Position numbers and translations under genes: made by a program. Below the pieces are notes generated by a model. That model did no database searches. It worked only from the letters and a program-made list of their open reading frames with translations, and was not told the origin of the DNA. Source: Prevotellaceae bacterium UBA4332 (GTDB lineage Bacteria > Bacteroidota > Bacteroidia > Bacteroidales > Bacteroidaceae). Taken from it: DNA of 64,000 nucleotides. The stretch covers positions 3,879-67,878 of the forward strand of contig DGTQ01000018.1 of the NCBI GenBank assembly GCA_002394365.1, in the 5' to 3' direction. Below are positions 1 through 8,783 of the stretch, in pieces; within the stretch, counting starts at the first letter, position 1; every line of letters begins with the position of its first letter.

Positions 1-189
1 CATTTCCTCTTCGAGCGAAACCTCCTCGGCACCAGGACGGGTAGAGAAAGCCCCCACGTCAACAATCGTTCCACCCTCACTAAGTATCTCGACTGTCCTC
101 GCAGCAATCTCATATTCCGTCTGCTTCCTGCTTCCCTCGAAAAAGGAATCTGGAGTACAGTTGAGTATGCCCATCACTTGAGGTTCCAT
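1..189 (-). CDS. folP: Dihydropteroate synthase, N-terminal part
   Basis: The gene runs leftward and is cut by the window edge, leaving the first 63 codons. The reading frame gives MEPQVMGILNCTPDSFFEGS, which carries the family signature MGILNxTPDSF at the first strand of the TIM barrel, followed by a helix and the VDVGAFSTRPGAEEV segment that matches the family's D-G-A-x-S-T-R-P-G motif binding the pterin. The enzyme condenses hydroxymethyl-dihydropterin diphosphate with p-aminobenzoate in folate synthesis, in the cytoplasm. The ATG at 187-189 is the only ATG upstream of the motif; an in-frame stop lies about ten codons further upstream. Family identity is clear; completeness cannot be judged from this fragment. 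Confidence 0.9.
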   Translation of the reverse strand, partial: MEPQVMGILNCTPDSFFEGSRKQTEYEIAARTVEILSEGGTIVDVGAFSTRPGAEEVSLEEEM

Positions 190-744
190 GACGCTTATGA
201 CTTTAGGAGCTGATTTTCACAGTTTCATGCTACAAAAGTAACAATATTTTCGCACTTACGCAAACATTTTCTGCGAAAATGAATTTCAGAGCCAAAGAAA
301 TTGTAATTTCTTCAGTCCTCGCCAAGCCTATCCGACACCTATACACGCTCACAGACAAGCCAAGCTCTGTCACAAACAGCCCTTGCTTAGCTTCTGCCTG
401 CTATTGCATAGCAACAATCTGCTGTTGCTATGCTTCTAAAACCAATCCGACCCGTTTTGGTAGGTAGAAGCACTGCTTCTGCATCGAAAAGCCGCGCTTT
501 CAGCGACCAATTCAACCCGTTTTGGTATTAGAAACAAAGCACTGAAACTTAGGAGGTTAGCGCCAATATGCAGAAGCTAAGGCTCCCCAGATGGCTCCTT
601 ATGACACTTAATGACGGTTTATGACACTTTTTTTGCTACTGTCATTCGTGTTACCTTCTCATTATCAATCCCTTACAGCGTTTTTATGACAGATGACGGT
701 TTTGAAGCAAAAATTTTTTGAAAAAATGTTTTTTCCGCTTTTTG
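190..744. other. Gene-free region with inverted repeats
   Basis: This 0.55 kb lies between the divergent folP and argF' genes and I see no credible gene in it. It holds a perfect 11-bp inverted repeat (406-416 with 423-433, 6-base loop), a second one at 468-482 (7-bp arms around one base), two direct copies of CCCGTTTTGGTA (about 449-463 and 510-524), and a cluster of TGACA/TGTCA words between about 598 and 705 (such as TTATGACAC, twice). The last group lies just upstream of the argF' promoter and could be a regulatory site, but no known regulator motif is recognised. Confidence 0.5.
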
Positions 745-775
745 TTTGAAGTTTAAGTAATTCTTTGTAACTTTG
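745..775 (+). promoter_or_regulatory. Bacteroidota-type promoter of argF'
   Basis: TTTG at 745-748, a 19-base spacer, and TAACTTTG at 768-775 match the TTTG-N19-TAnnTTTG consensus of the Bacteroidota primary sigma factor. The start codon follows 35 bases downstream. No match to an ARG box was seen here. Confidence 0.7.
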
Positions 776-810
776 CCCAGCAGAAGAAAAAAAATAAAGA
801 TAAAGACAAG

Positions 811-1785
811 ATGAAGACATTTTTTCATGCAAAAGACCTTGGCGACATCAATCAGGCTCTTGCCGAGGCACAACTAGTAAAGAAAGACCGCTATGCTTTT
901 CAGCACCTGGGCAAGAACAAGACCCTGCTGATGGTGTTCTTCAATAATTCTCTGCGCACCCGTCTGTCAACACAAAAGGCAGCTATGAATCTGGGCATGA
1001 ACGTGATAGTGCTCGATGTGAATGCTGGTGCATGGAAACTGGAGACAGAGCGTGGAGTGATAATGGATGGCGACAAGTCCGAACACCTGCTGGAGGCTAT
1101 CCCCGTTATGGGTTGCTACTGCGACCTGATAGGCATCCGTTCGTTTGCAGGCTTGACGGACAGGGACTATGACTATGCCGAGACGATAGTGAACCAGTTT
1201 GTGAAATACTCAGGCAGACCTGTGTTTGCTATGGAGACGGCAACGGTTCACCCCCTTCAGGCTTTTGCCGACCTTATAACGATAGAGGAACACAAGCAGA
1301 CGGAGCGCGTGAAGGCAGTACTGACATGGGCACCTCACTGCAGAGCGTTGCCACAGGCTGTGCCTGACTCCTTTGCCGAGTGGATGCTTGCTGCTCCTGA
1401 CGTTGACCTCGTGATAACCCACCCAGAGGGTTACGAACTCGACCCACAGTTTACACAAGGGGCTCAGATAGAGTATGACCAAAAGAAGGCCTTCAAGGGT
1501 GCTGACTTCATATATGCCAAGAACTGGTCTTGTCCTGGTGTGACCAAGCCTGCCGATTATGGCAAGATACTGGATGACTACAAGAAGATGGCGCACTGGA
1601 CTGTAGATGCAGAGCACATGTCATGGACCAACAACGGCAAGTTCCTGCACTGTCTGCCTGTAAGACGTGGGTTGATTGTGACAGACGATGTGATAGAGAG
1701 CAAAAACTCCCTCGTGATACCTGAGGCTGCAAATCGCGAGATAAGTGCCGAGGTTGTCATCAAGAGAATGCTGGAGGCACTGTAA
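811..1785 (+). CDS. argF': N-succinylornithine carbamoyltransferase (ArgF')
   Basis: The 324-residue product belongs to the acetyl/succinylornithine transcarbamylase branch. It transfers the carbamoyl group from carbamoyl phosphate to the acylated ornithine in the cytoplasm. The carbamoyl-phosphate motif S-L-R-T-R is at residues 47-51, and HCLPVRRG near residue 285 is the conserved C-terminal motif. The length and much of the sequence resemble what I recall of the Bacteroides fragilis enzyme. The residue that separates the two substrate classes (Pro90 in B. fragilis, Glu92 in Xanthomonas) is Ser90 here (codon TCC at 1078-1080); published Ser substitution of the Xanthomonas Glu gave succinylornithine activity. 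I therefore infer N-succinylornithine as the substrate. The rest of the pathway sits at 39-44 kb. Confidence 0.88.
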   Translation: MKTFFHAKDLGDINQALAEAQLVKKDRYAFQHLGKNKTLLMVFFNNSLRTRLSTQKAAMNLGMNVIVLDVNAGAWKLETERGVIMDGDKSEHLLEAIPVMGCYCDLIGIRSFAGLTDRDYDYAETIVNQFVKYSGRPVFAMETATVHPLQAFADLITIEEHKQTERVKAVLTWAPHCRALPQAVPDSFAEWMLAAPDVDLVITHPEGYELDPQFTQGAQIEYDQKKAFKGADFIYAKNWSCPGVTKPADYGKILDDYKKMAHWTVDAEHMSWTNNGKFLHCLPVRRGLIVTDDVIESKNSLVIPEAANREISAEVVIKRMLEAL

Positions 1786-1786
1786 A

Positions 1787-1859
1787 ATTGAAAATTGAAG
1801 ATTGAAAATTATGACAACCAATTCCTGACTTTCAATCTTCAATCTTCAATCATCAATCA
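1787..1859. repeat. Opposed heptamer arrays between convergent genes
   Basis: Three copies of ATTGAAA/G (1787-1807) are followed, after about 24 bases, by four copies of TCAATCT/A (1832-1859), the near reverse complement. The second array reaches into the stop codon of the convergent helicase gene. The two arms could pair and serve as a bidirectional terminator, which is inference. Confidence 0.75.
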
Positions 1860-3320
1860 TACCTCACTCTGTTCCTTGTTCCAATTGACAAGGAACAGTT
1901 TTTTTGTGGCTCGAGTCAGAGCCGTATATAACCAATGTATATAGTCAGGGGTCAGCATGTCGTCTGTCATGTACCCCTGATCAACATATACATGAGCCCA
2001 CTGTCCGCCCTGCGCCTTGTGGCAGGTTACGGCATAGGCGAACCTTATCTGAAGAGCATTATAATATATGTCCTTTTTCATTGCCTTTATGCGGTCAGCC
2101 TTGCGAGGCAGGTGCATATAATCCTCCATCACAGCATCATAGAGTTGTCTATGCTGGCTTGCCGTCAAGGCTGGTGCCTCTGTTTGCAGAGTATCGAGCA
2201 TAGCCGTCATCTCTATCTCCACGTCATTATAATCAGGGAAGCACAAGGTGAGGTCGGCAAAGTGAAAGCCATAGAACGAGCGCACATTCCTCACCCTCCT
2301 CACTATCGCCATGTCGCCATTGGCTATAAAGGAGAGAGAGTCCTCCTCTTTGTCTGCAGAAGACTTCTTACCATTATCCTCGTCATCAAAATAATGGTTC
2401 TTCACCACCATGATACGGTCTCCAGAGGACAGCTCGCCTTCATGGTCCACCACCCTCGCTCTTATTCCATTATTATATATGTTGGCAGTCTTGTTGCTTC
2501 GAGTTATGACAATTGTATCATCCTCTCCCACAGAAGAATAGCTATCCTCCAGACTCTCTATTATCTCATTACCAGGCAAGGACACCACATCTGCAAATCC
2601 AGAAAAGTTTATCTTTGGCATCTGCGTCATCTCATCATGGGTTATGAGAGAGCGCACCTGGGTAGCATTCCACAATATGCCCGACTCCTCACCCTGACGA
2701 ACAACCTCGTTAAGGTCGCACTCAAAAACCCTAGTACCATAACACTCCATCACCTGACGTTGCAGGGCTGGTGCTTCTTCCTCTCCTATGGGTGGCAACT
2801 GCGCCTTGTCGCCTATCAGCATAAGCTGACAATTTCTGCCTGAATAGACGTAGGTCACGAGGTCGTCTATCACTCCACCACCATTTCCCTGAAAGACTGG
2901 CATTCCTTCCTCCTGAGATAATTGTGGCATAGTGCTTATCATCGAAGCCTCATCTACCACAAAGAGCGTGTCAGTATGCAGATTGATGTCGAGACCAAAC
3001 TCCATACCTCCTGACTTTTGTCGATAAATCTTTCTGTGAATAGTGCTTGCAGGCATACCACAATTAAGGGCAAGCACCTTTGCAGCCCTGCCTGTCGGCG
3101 CAAGCAAAATGACTTTCTGTTTCAAATCCAGCAACGTTCTCACCATAGCTGCTACCAGAGTCGTCTTACCTGTACCAGCTGAACCTCGCAATATCATAGC
3201 AGGCATGCCGTCTCGACAGGCAAGAAAACGCATATACTCGTCGATAGCCGCATCTTGGTCTGCTGTCGGGGTGAAAGCCAGGTGTCGCAATATGTGTTGT
3301 TTGAATTCGGAGAAAGTCAC
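1857..3320 (-). CDS. RecD-like superfamily 1 DNA helicase
   Basis: The 487-residue protein has the helicase motifs of the RecD/AAA_30 group. Walker A GSAGTGKT lies at residues 46-53, motif II VVDEASMI follows near 121, LIGDKAQLPPIGEEEAP is motif III, and near the C-terminus AVTCHKAQGGQW and YTALTRATKKL are the UvrD_C_2-type motifs V and VI. It is shorter than RecD2 (about 720 or more) because the N-terminal helix-hairpin-helix part is absent, as in stand-alone Bacteroidota homologues annotated as ATP-dependent endonuclease or RecD-like helicase. It probably unwinds DNA in repair or recombination, using ATP. No RecB or RecC partner lies nearby. The gene converges on argF'. Confidence 0.85.
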   Translation of the reverse strand: MTFSEFKQHILRHLAFTPTADQDAAIDEYMRFLACRDGMPAMILRGSAGTGKTTLVAAMVRTLLDLKQKVILLAPTGRAAKVLALNCGMPASTIHRKIYRQKSGGMEFGLDINLHTDTLFVVDEASMISTMPQLSQEEGMPVFQGNGGGVIDDLVTYVYSGRNCQLMLIGDKAQLPPIGEEEAPALQRQVMECYGTRVFECDLNEVVRQGEESGILWNATQVRSLITHDEMTQMPKINFSGFADVVSLPGNEIIESLEDSYSSVGEDDTIVITRSNKTANIYNNGIRARVVDHEGELSSGDRIMVVKNHYFDDEDNGKKSSADKEEDSLSFIANGDMAIVRRVRNVRSFYGFHFADLTLCFPDYNDVEIEMTAMLDTLQTEAPALTASQHRQLYDAVMEDYMHLPRKADRIKAMKKDIYYNALQIRFAYAVTCHKAQGGQWAHVYVDQGYMTDDMLTPDYIHWLYTALTRATKKLFLVNWNKEQSEV

Positions 3321-3408
3321 GTCGTGATGATTTACCAGTTACAAGTTACAGGTTGTAGTTCGAAGAATAATTTTGAGTAAAGTGTTATGTTGTATAAATT
3401 ATTTTTTG

Positions 3409-3416
3409 TACTTTTG
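3409..3416 (+). promoter_or_regulatory. Putative -7 box before DUF3822
   Basis: TACTTTTG matches the TAnnTTTG -7 element 63 bases before the DUF3822 start. The region 19-21 bases upstream has only TATG in place of TTTG, so the -33 element is weak. Confidence 0.45.
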
Positions 3417-3479
3417 CATTTGCAAAATTATAAAAAAAGTTTGAAACGCTAAAGAGATTGCCTAAGCAATAAGAAAAAT

Positions 3480-4274
3480 ATGCCCACAACACCACTATCT
3501 ACAGACAAGCCCATAATAATACGCACAGGGCAAGGCACACTCGCCTTCCTCACTCCTAATGACGAGGGAGCATACGACTACCATCCCTATGCCGTAAAGA
3601 GCAGCATGTCGATAGCAGCAAATCTGCGCACAGCCTTCAAGGAGCAGGCTTATCTTGCCAATCGCAAGAGAAAAGCCATACTGCTTGTCTCATCACCAGT
3701 ATTGCTGGTGCCTGAAGATGAGTATTTCGGCACAGAGGAGTTTGATGTGGAGACGGCCTTCAGCAGCGTCATAACTGGACATAAGGGCGACGTGAAGATG
3801 ACGACAAACATGGAGGAACTCAGTGCTGTGGCTATCTTTCCCGTCAACAGCGACCTGCAGATGGTGGTAAGCGACCATTTTGCTGTGGTTGAAACCCAGA
3901 ACGTAATGCCACTCGTATGGAAGCATGCTTACGACAAGTACTACCAGAGTGGTAGCAAACGCAGACTCTTTGCCTATTTCCACGACAAGGCTGTTGACAT
4001 ATTCAGCTTTGAGCAGCATCGCATCCGCTTTGCCAACTCCTTCCAAGCCACCCATGCCCACGACGCTCTCTATTACACCTTATTCACCTGGAAGCAACTG
4101 GGCATGAACGTGAATGAGGACGAGCTGCACATCTTTGGCACCATGCCTCATGCAGACTGGCTCCTGGAGCGATATAAAGCGTATATCAAGAACGTTAACA
4201 TTAACGGGAACGGGAACGAAAACCTTAACGATAACAAAAACCAGATGCCTTTCGACCTCACACTATGCGAATAA
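3480..4274 (+). CDS. DUF3822 family protein
   Basis: This 264-residue cytoplasmic protein resembles the Bacteroidota DUF3822 family, which is usually encoded just before rsmD, as here. The family's function is not established; a fold related to ASKHA-type ATPases has been proposed but I cannot confirm it from sequence. Recognisable stretches are LLVSSPVLLVPEDEY (about 69-83) and the DALYYTLFTWKQLGMN region near 202. The C-terminus carries an odd Asn-rich run alternating N with V, I, G, E, L, D and K, encoded by a 6-base-period AAC repeat (about 4193-4244), apparently a repeat that expanded in frame. The last ten bases overlap rsmD, suggesting coupled translation. Confidence 0.75.
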   Translation: MPTTPLSTDKPIIIRTGQGTLAFLTPNDEGAYDYHPYAVKSSMSIAANLRTAFKEQAYLANRKRKAILLVSSPVLLVPEDEYFGTEEFDVETAFSSVITGHKGDVKMTTNMEELSAVAIFPVNSDLQMVVSDHFAVVETQNVMPLVWKHAYDKYYQSGSKRRLFAYFHDKAVDIFSFEQHRIRFANSFQATHAHDALYYTLFTWKQLGMNVNEDELHIFGTMPHADWLLERYKAYIKNVNINGNGNENLNDNKNQMPFDLTLCE

Positions 4275-4789
4275 TAACAGGACTATACAAAGGACGTCAT
4301 TTCGACATACCACGCACCTTCAAGGCACGCCCTACCACCGACTTTGCCAAAGAGAACATCTTCAACGTCATGACGGGCTACATAGACTTTGACGGTGTAT
4401 CGGCGCTCGACCTTTTTGCTGGTACAGGAAGCATTTCCCTCGAATTGCTCAGCAGAGGTTGTGGTGAGGTTGTAAGTGTAGAGATGGATAGAGACCACGC
4501 TCGTTTCATACAGCAATGCATCGACAAACTCAGCACACTAAACCATACTCTCATCAAGGGTGATGCCTTTCGCTTCATGAAATCGTGCAAGAAGCAATTC
4601 GACTTTATCTTTGCCGACCCGCCCTATGCCTTACCTAAACTGGAGGCAATCCCCGACCTCGCCCTGCCTTTGCTGAAAGATGGTGGCATAATGGTCTTTG
4701 AGCATGGAAAGCAAAACGATTTCTCTCAGCACCCCCGCTATGTGGAGCATCGCAGTTATGGCTCGGTAAACTTCACAATCTTCAAATAA
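4265..4789 (+). CDS. rsmD: 16S rRNA (guanine966-N2)-methyltransferase
   Basis: The 174-residue enzyme has the RsmD layout: the start RIITGLYKGRHF, the DFAKENIFNV segment that replaces the usual R-x-x-x-E-A-x-F-N-x-L motif, the SAM-binding motif LDLFAGTGSISLELLSRG (about 48-65), the acidic EMDRDHARF strand, and the catalytic FADPPYAL (about 115-122), which is the D/N-P-P-Y type of N-methyltransferases. It methylates the 30S subunit rRNA. The start codon lies inside the end of the DUF3822 gene. Length is normal for the family. Confidence 0.92.
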   Translation: MRIITGLYKGRHFDIPRTFKARPTTDFAKENIFNVMTGYIDFDGVSALDLFAGTGSISLELLSRGCGEVVSVEMDRDHARFIQQCIDKLSTLNHTLIKGDAFRFMKSCKKQFDFIFADPPYALPKLEAIPDLALPLLKDGGIMVFEHGKQNDFSQHPRYVEHRSYGSVNFTIFK

Positions 4790-4939
4790 CAACAACCCCC
4801 TCTCGCTCCAACTTGTTGGCTTGCCAGAGCAAGTTCCGCTCTGCGCCTGAGCACCTACTGGAGCGCAAGAACTCCCCCAAGGGGGAGAATAAAACTCCTC
4901 TCCTTTGGGGAGGTCAGGGAGGGGTCTCAAAACAAAAAA
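4790..4939. repeat. Dispersed intergenic repeat with hairpins
   Basis: The gap before dnaG contains a partial copy (about 4802-4833) of a sequence repeated at 27.4 and 46.2 kb, then a 26-base block (4844-4869) whose exact reverse complement is at 9853-9878, then two G/C palindromes (about 4874-4889 and 4894-4911). No gene is visible. It appears to be composite repetitive filler. Confidence 0.7.
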
Positions 4940-6955
4940 TTGATTGACCGCTTAACCATAGAACGCATTAAGGACAGAGCCGACATAGTGGATGTCGTCT
5001 CTGAATTTGTATCGCTAAAGAAAGTGGGCGTAAACTATCGTGGTTTGTGTCCCTTCCACAACGATCATACCCCCTCGTTCTATGTCTCTCCTGCACGTCG
5101 TTCGTGCCATTGTTTCGTTTGCGGTGAGGGTGGAGACAGCGTAGGCTTCATCATGAAGCACGAACAACTTACCTACCCCGATGCCCTCAGGTGGCTTGCC
5201 AACCGCTATCACATAGAGATAGAAGAGCGCCAACTTACCGAGGAGCAGAAAAAGGAGCAGTCGGACAGGGAGTCGATGTTTATCGTAAACGAATGGGCAG
5301 CAAACTATTTCAAGGATATTCTGCACAACGACATCGACGGCAGAGCTATCGGCATGCAGTATTTCCGTCAGCGTGGGGTGAGGGATGACATCATCGAGAA
5401 ATTTCGCCTCGGTTTCTGTCTTAGCGACCGTCATGCAATGTCTGACGAAGCCCTCAAACAGGGTTATCAGAAGGAATTTCTCGTAAAGACAGGCCTTGCC
5501 TTTGAAAGTGAGAAGAAAGGTGAACTTATAGACCGTTTCTCGGGCAGAGTTATGTTTCCCTGGATAGGCGTTAGCGGCAAGGTGGTAGCTTTTGGCGGAC
5601 GTGTCCTGGATAGTCGCACCAAGGGTGTCAACCAGAAATATGTCAACTCTCCCGACTCCGACATATATCATAAGGACCACGAACTATACGGCATTTTCCA
5701 GGCAAAAAAGGCTATTGCCAAGGAAGACCTCGTATATATGGTGGAGGGATATACCGACGTTATCTCCATGCACCAATGTGGCATAGAAAACGTGGTTGCC
5801 AACTCTGGCACAGCACTCTCCGAACACCAGATACACCTCTTGCATCGTTTTACCCAAAACATCGTTCTGCTCTACGATGGCGATGCTGCGGGCATCAAGG
5901 CAGCTCTGCGTGGTACTGACATGTTGCTTCATGAGGGCATGAACGTCAAGGTTATGCTCCTGCCCGATGGCGATGACCCCGATTCCTTTGCACGCAAGCA
6001 TAGTGCCGAGGAGATGCGCCAATATATAAAGGAGCACCAAACGGACTTCATAGAGTTTAAGACAAAGGTGTTGTTGCAGGGAGTGAAAGACCCTCGCGAG
6101 CGCTCTGAGGCTATCTCGAGCATCATACACAGCATCAGCGTCATCGGAGACCCCATAGTACGAGCCACCTACATTCAGGACTGCTCCATGCGTCTTGGCT
6201 ACAACGAGCAGACGCTAACGGCTAAGCTCAACGAGGAGATACGCAATTTTCGCGATGAGCAACGCAAGGCTGAAAGGCGCAATGCTTCACTCTCTGCTGA
6301 AGAAAAAACCACTAGCCCAGAGAGCCCTGAGGGTAATACGACCTCCAATACTGACACGCCTTCTACTAACTCCACTACCAAAACGTCAACTCCAGCTCCT
6401 GAAGGAAATGACGGAATGAGCTTGTCCTCCCTTATAATAAAGGAGGTAATAAGACATGGCAGCATGGAACTCTATAACAACATCACCACCGAAGACGGGC
6501 AGACAATATCGCTCACGCTGGCTCAGTATGTGGACTTCAATCTCAAAGAAGACGGTCTGCAGTTTGCTGAACCTCTCTACAACCAGATATTGGCAGAGGC
6601 TGTAGAGCACTCAGCGGAAGAAGGCTTTGACAGCGAACGCTATTTCACTCTCCACCCCGACTATGACATTTCTTCGCTCTCCATACGTCTCTCCGCAGAT
6701 AACGTGATACTCTCAAAGAGCTTGCAGGTAGAGGTTACGCAGTATGCCATGCAGGAGAAGATAAACCACATGCTGCTCGACTTTCGCAATGAGTATCTCA
6801 TGCAGCACATCAGGCAACTGACTCTCGAGATAGGTCAGACGGCAGACGACCCCGAGCGCCAGTTACAGCTGATGGAAGAACTGAAACGAGCGCAGGAGTT
6901 TCGCTCCAAGATAGCCAAGAAAATAGGCAATAGCGTGGTTTCACGCAGACTATAA
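4940..6955 (+). CDS. dnaG: DNA primase
   Basis: The 671-residue protein synthesises RNA primers at the replication fork. The CHC2 zinc site is formed by Cys37, His40, Cys58 and Cys61. The catalytic core follows, with the TOPRIM acidic motifs VEGYTDVI (about 268), LLYDGDAAG (about 312) and DDPDSFA (about 350). A Ser/Thr/Pro-rich linker spans about 450-495, before the C-terminal helicase-binding region. The start is TTG at 4940; the protein begins MIDRLTIERI as in other Bacteroidota primases, so this start is convincing although non-ATG. The gene sits directly after a repeat-filled spacer and has no clear promoter of its own, so it may be transcribed with rsmD. Confidence 0.95.
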   Translation: MIDRLTIERIKDRADIVDVVSEFVSLKKVGVNYRGLCPFHNDHTPSFYVSPARRSCHCFVCGEGGDSVGFIMKHEQLTYPDALRWLANRYHIEIEERQLTEEQKKEQSDRESMFIVNEWAANYFKDILHNDIDGRAIGMQYFRQRGVRDDIIEKFRLGFCLSDRHAMSDEALKQGYQKEFLVKTGLAFESEKKGELIDRFSGRVMFPWIGVSGKVVAFGGRVLDSRTKGVNQKYVNSPDSDIYHKDHELYGIFQAKKAIAKEDLVYMVEGYTDVISMHQCGIENVVANSGTALSEHQIHLLHRFTQNIVLLYDGDAAGIKAALRGTDMLLHEGMNVKVMLLPDGDDPDSFARKHSAEEMRQYIKEHQTDFIEFKTKVLLQGVKDPRERSEAISSIIHSISVIGDPIVRATYIQDCSMRLGYNEQTLTAKLNEEIRNFRDEQRKAERRNASLSAEEKTTSPESPEGNTTSNTDTPSTNSTTKTSTPAPEGNDGMSLSSLIIKEVIRHGSMELYNNITTEDGQTISLTLAQYVDFNLKEDGLQFAEPLYNQILAEAVEHSAEEGFDSERYFTLHPDYDISSLSIRLSADNVILSKSLQVEVTQYAMQEKINHMLLDFRNEYLMQHIRQLTLEIGQTADDPERQLQLMEELKRAQEFRSKIAKKIGNSVVSRRL

Positions 6956-6992
6956 TAGGGTTTTTCCCTCCATTATATAGGGATTTTTCCCA

Positions 6993-7022
6993 TTGTGGCA
7001 TAAGAATAACATCGTATCTTTG
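6993..7022 (+). promoter_or_regulatory. Promoter of the secreted protein gene
   Basis: TTG at 6993-6995, a 19-base spacer and TATCTTTG at 7015-7022 match the Bacteroidota promoter consensus, 49 bases before the next start codon. Confidence 0.65.
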
Positions 7023-7071
7023 CACCAGACAAAAATAATCACAAAGCTAACGATAAAAAGAAATAAGAATT

Positions 7072-8028
7072 ATGAAGAAGTTTATAATCACAATGGTAGC
7101 ACTGCTCCTTACGGTTACAGGTGTAAAAGCCATGAGCTATGAGCAGGCTCGAGAGCAGGCCCTGTTCCTCACCGACAAGATGGCTTACGAGCTCAACCTC
7201 TCTGAGCAGCAGTATGAGGCAGCCTACGAAATCAATCTTGACTACCTCATGAGTGTAAACACCGTTGACGACCTCTATTCTGAATACTGGCGCCAGCGCA
7301 ATCTCGACATGCAGGTAATCTTCTATGACTGGCAGTGGGATGCCTTTTGTGCAGCGTCTTATTTCTATCGTCCTCTTTATTGGGACGCAGGCGTGTGGCA
7401 CTTCGGTATTTATGCCCACTATCCCGTTCGCACCTTCTTCTATTTCGAGCGTCCCGCAATATGGGCAACCTACTGCGGTGGTCATAGCTGGCGCTATAAT
7501 GGCGGACGCTCCTGGTATGTTCACCACGGTCCTGTATATCGTGTAGCACATCATCGTGGCATGAGACACTCTCTGCCTCATCACTATAGCGCAAACCCAC
7601 GCCCACACATCAGCCATCATGCCAGTGGAGCAAGCATACATCGTGGAAGCGCCTCATCACATCGTCCAAGCAGCACACGCTCTACCGACGCTGCACGTCC
7701 TAACGACCATCGTTCTGGTGGCTATAGCAGAAGCGGTTCTGGCTCAGATATGAGTCACTCCCGTGGCAGCTTCGGCAGCGGTTCTGGAAGTTCTCGTGGT
7801 AGCTTTGGCGGAGGCAGCATGGGTGGCTCCCGTGGTAGTTTCAGCGGTGGAGCATCTCGTGGCAGCTTCGGCGGAGGAGCTTCTCGTGGAGGTTTCAGCG
7901 GAGGCGGATTCAGTGGTGGCGCTTCTCGCGGTAGCTTCGGCGGTGGAGGTGGTTCACATGGTGGCTTCAGCGGTGGAGGCTCACGCGGAGGTTTCAGTGA
8001 TGGAGGCTCACACGGTGGAAGAAGATAA
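7072..8028 (+). CDS. Secreted protein with Gly/Ser-rich tail
   Basis: No specific function is recognised. The 318 residues start with a signal peptide (KKFIITMVALLLTVTGVKA). About residues 22-75 are a charged helical segment (LTDKMAYELNLSEQQYEAAYEIN) like that of stress-related LTxxQ-type periplasmic proteins of Bacteroidota. A Tyr/Trp/His-rich middle part follows, and from about 220 to the end the chain is almost only Gly, Ser, Phe and Arg in repeats of the type GGSRGSFGGG. The tail is encoded by imperfect DNA repeats and is likely disordered and variable in length. The next gene follows after 31 bases and may be cotranscribed. Location is probably periplasmic or outer-membrane associated. 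Confidence 0.7.
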   Translation: MKKFIITMVALLLTVTGVKAMSYEQAREQALFLTDKMAYELNLSEQQYEAAYEINLDYLMSVNTVDDLYSEYWRQRNLDMQVIFYDWQWDAFCAASYFYRPLYWDAGVWHFGIYAHYPVRTFFYFERPAIWATYCGGHSWRYNGGRSWYVHHGPVYRVAHHRGMRHSLPHHYSANPRPHISHHASGASIHRGSASSHRPSSTRSTDAARPNDHRSGGYSRSGSGSDMSHSRGSFGSGSGSSRGSFGGGSMGGSRGSFSGGASRGSFGGGASRGGFSGGGFSGGASRGSFGGGGGSHGGFSGGGSRGGFSDGGSHGGRR

Positions 8029-8059
8029 ATTCTGTTCATAATTCACAGTTAAATAGGTA

Positions 8060-8773
8060 ATGAAACTTATAACATACAGCGTATTTCGCGCCCTCTGTGC
8101 AATAGCAGTGGGCGCATTGCTCGTTAAATACCGTGAGGAAATGGTAGAGTGGATGACCATCGCTATAGGCGCACTATTCCTACTCTCTGGACTTGCGGCT
8201 ATCATCATGTCTGTCAGCAAGAAAGAGGCGATAGACCCCGTAGCATTGGGAGAAGAAAATAGTAGCACAACCGTGGCACCCTATGACGATGCTTCAGCTA
8301 TTCAAGGGGGGACTTCCACCACCACATACAAACGAGCTGGTTGGGGGTGGGGCTCATTCGTCGGTCTGGGAAGCATGATTTTAGGACTTATCCTTGTCCT
8401 CATGCCCAAGACTTTCGTAGAGTTTCTTGTTTATATCATCTCCGCTTTCCTCATCATCGGTGCCATACAGCAGTTTGTCACCCTCGGTGGTGCCCGCAAG
8501 CATGGTACTGTTGGATTTGCTTTCTGGATTATGCCCCTCCTGCTGCTTATCGTGGGATGCATAGCACTCTTCAAGCCCACCGTCTTTGCCTCTGCCCCAC
8601 TCTATTTCATCGGATGGTTCCTCATCTGCTATGGTGTAGTGGAGTGTATCAACGCTCTCAAGGCACGTAGCAATCGCAAGAAGTACGAAAAAGAGCAGAA
8701 CTTCTATAACCTCAATCAAAAGCCAGACTTCTCCAACGCTGAAGAAGTGGAGGCAGAAGAGGTCAGCTTATAG
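8060..8773 (+). CDS. DUF308 (HdeD-like) membrane protein
   Basis: The 237-residue protein has about six hydrophobic segments arranged in pairs, for example the runs around residues 5-22, 32-52, 98-115, 117-140, 150-168 and 175-195, which fits the DUF308/HdeD inner-membrane family. HdeD is linked to acid resistance in Escherichia coli, but the role in Bacteroidota is unknown. A Lys/Glu-rich cytoplasmic tail follows. The gene lies 31 bases after the secreted Gly/Ser-rich protein, and probably shares its promoter. Confidence 0.75.
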   Translation: MKLITYSVFRALCAIAVGALLVKYREEMVEWMTIAIGALFLLSGLAAIIMSVSKKEAIDPVALGEENSSTTVAPYDDASAIQGGTSTTTYKRAGWGWGSFVGLGSMILGLILVLMPKTFVEFLVYIISAFLIIGAIQQFVTLGGARKHGTVGFAFWIMPLLLLIVGCIALFKPTVFASAPLYFIGWFLICYGVVECINALKARSNRKKYEKEQNFYNLNQKPDFSNAEEVEAEEVSL

Positions 8774-8783
8774 TTTAATACGG

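Noticed and set aside
279..467. 62-codon ORF upstream of argF'
   Set aside because: It runs through inverted and direct repeats, its translation has no recognisable pattern, and no promoter precedes it.
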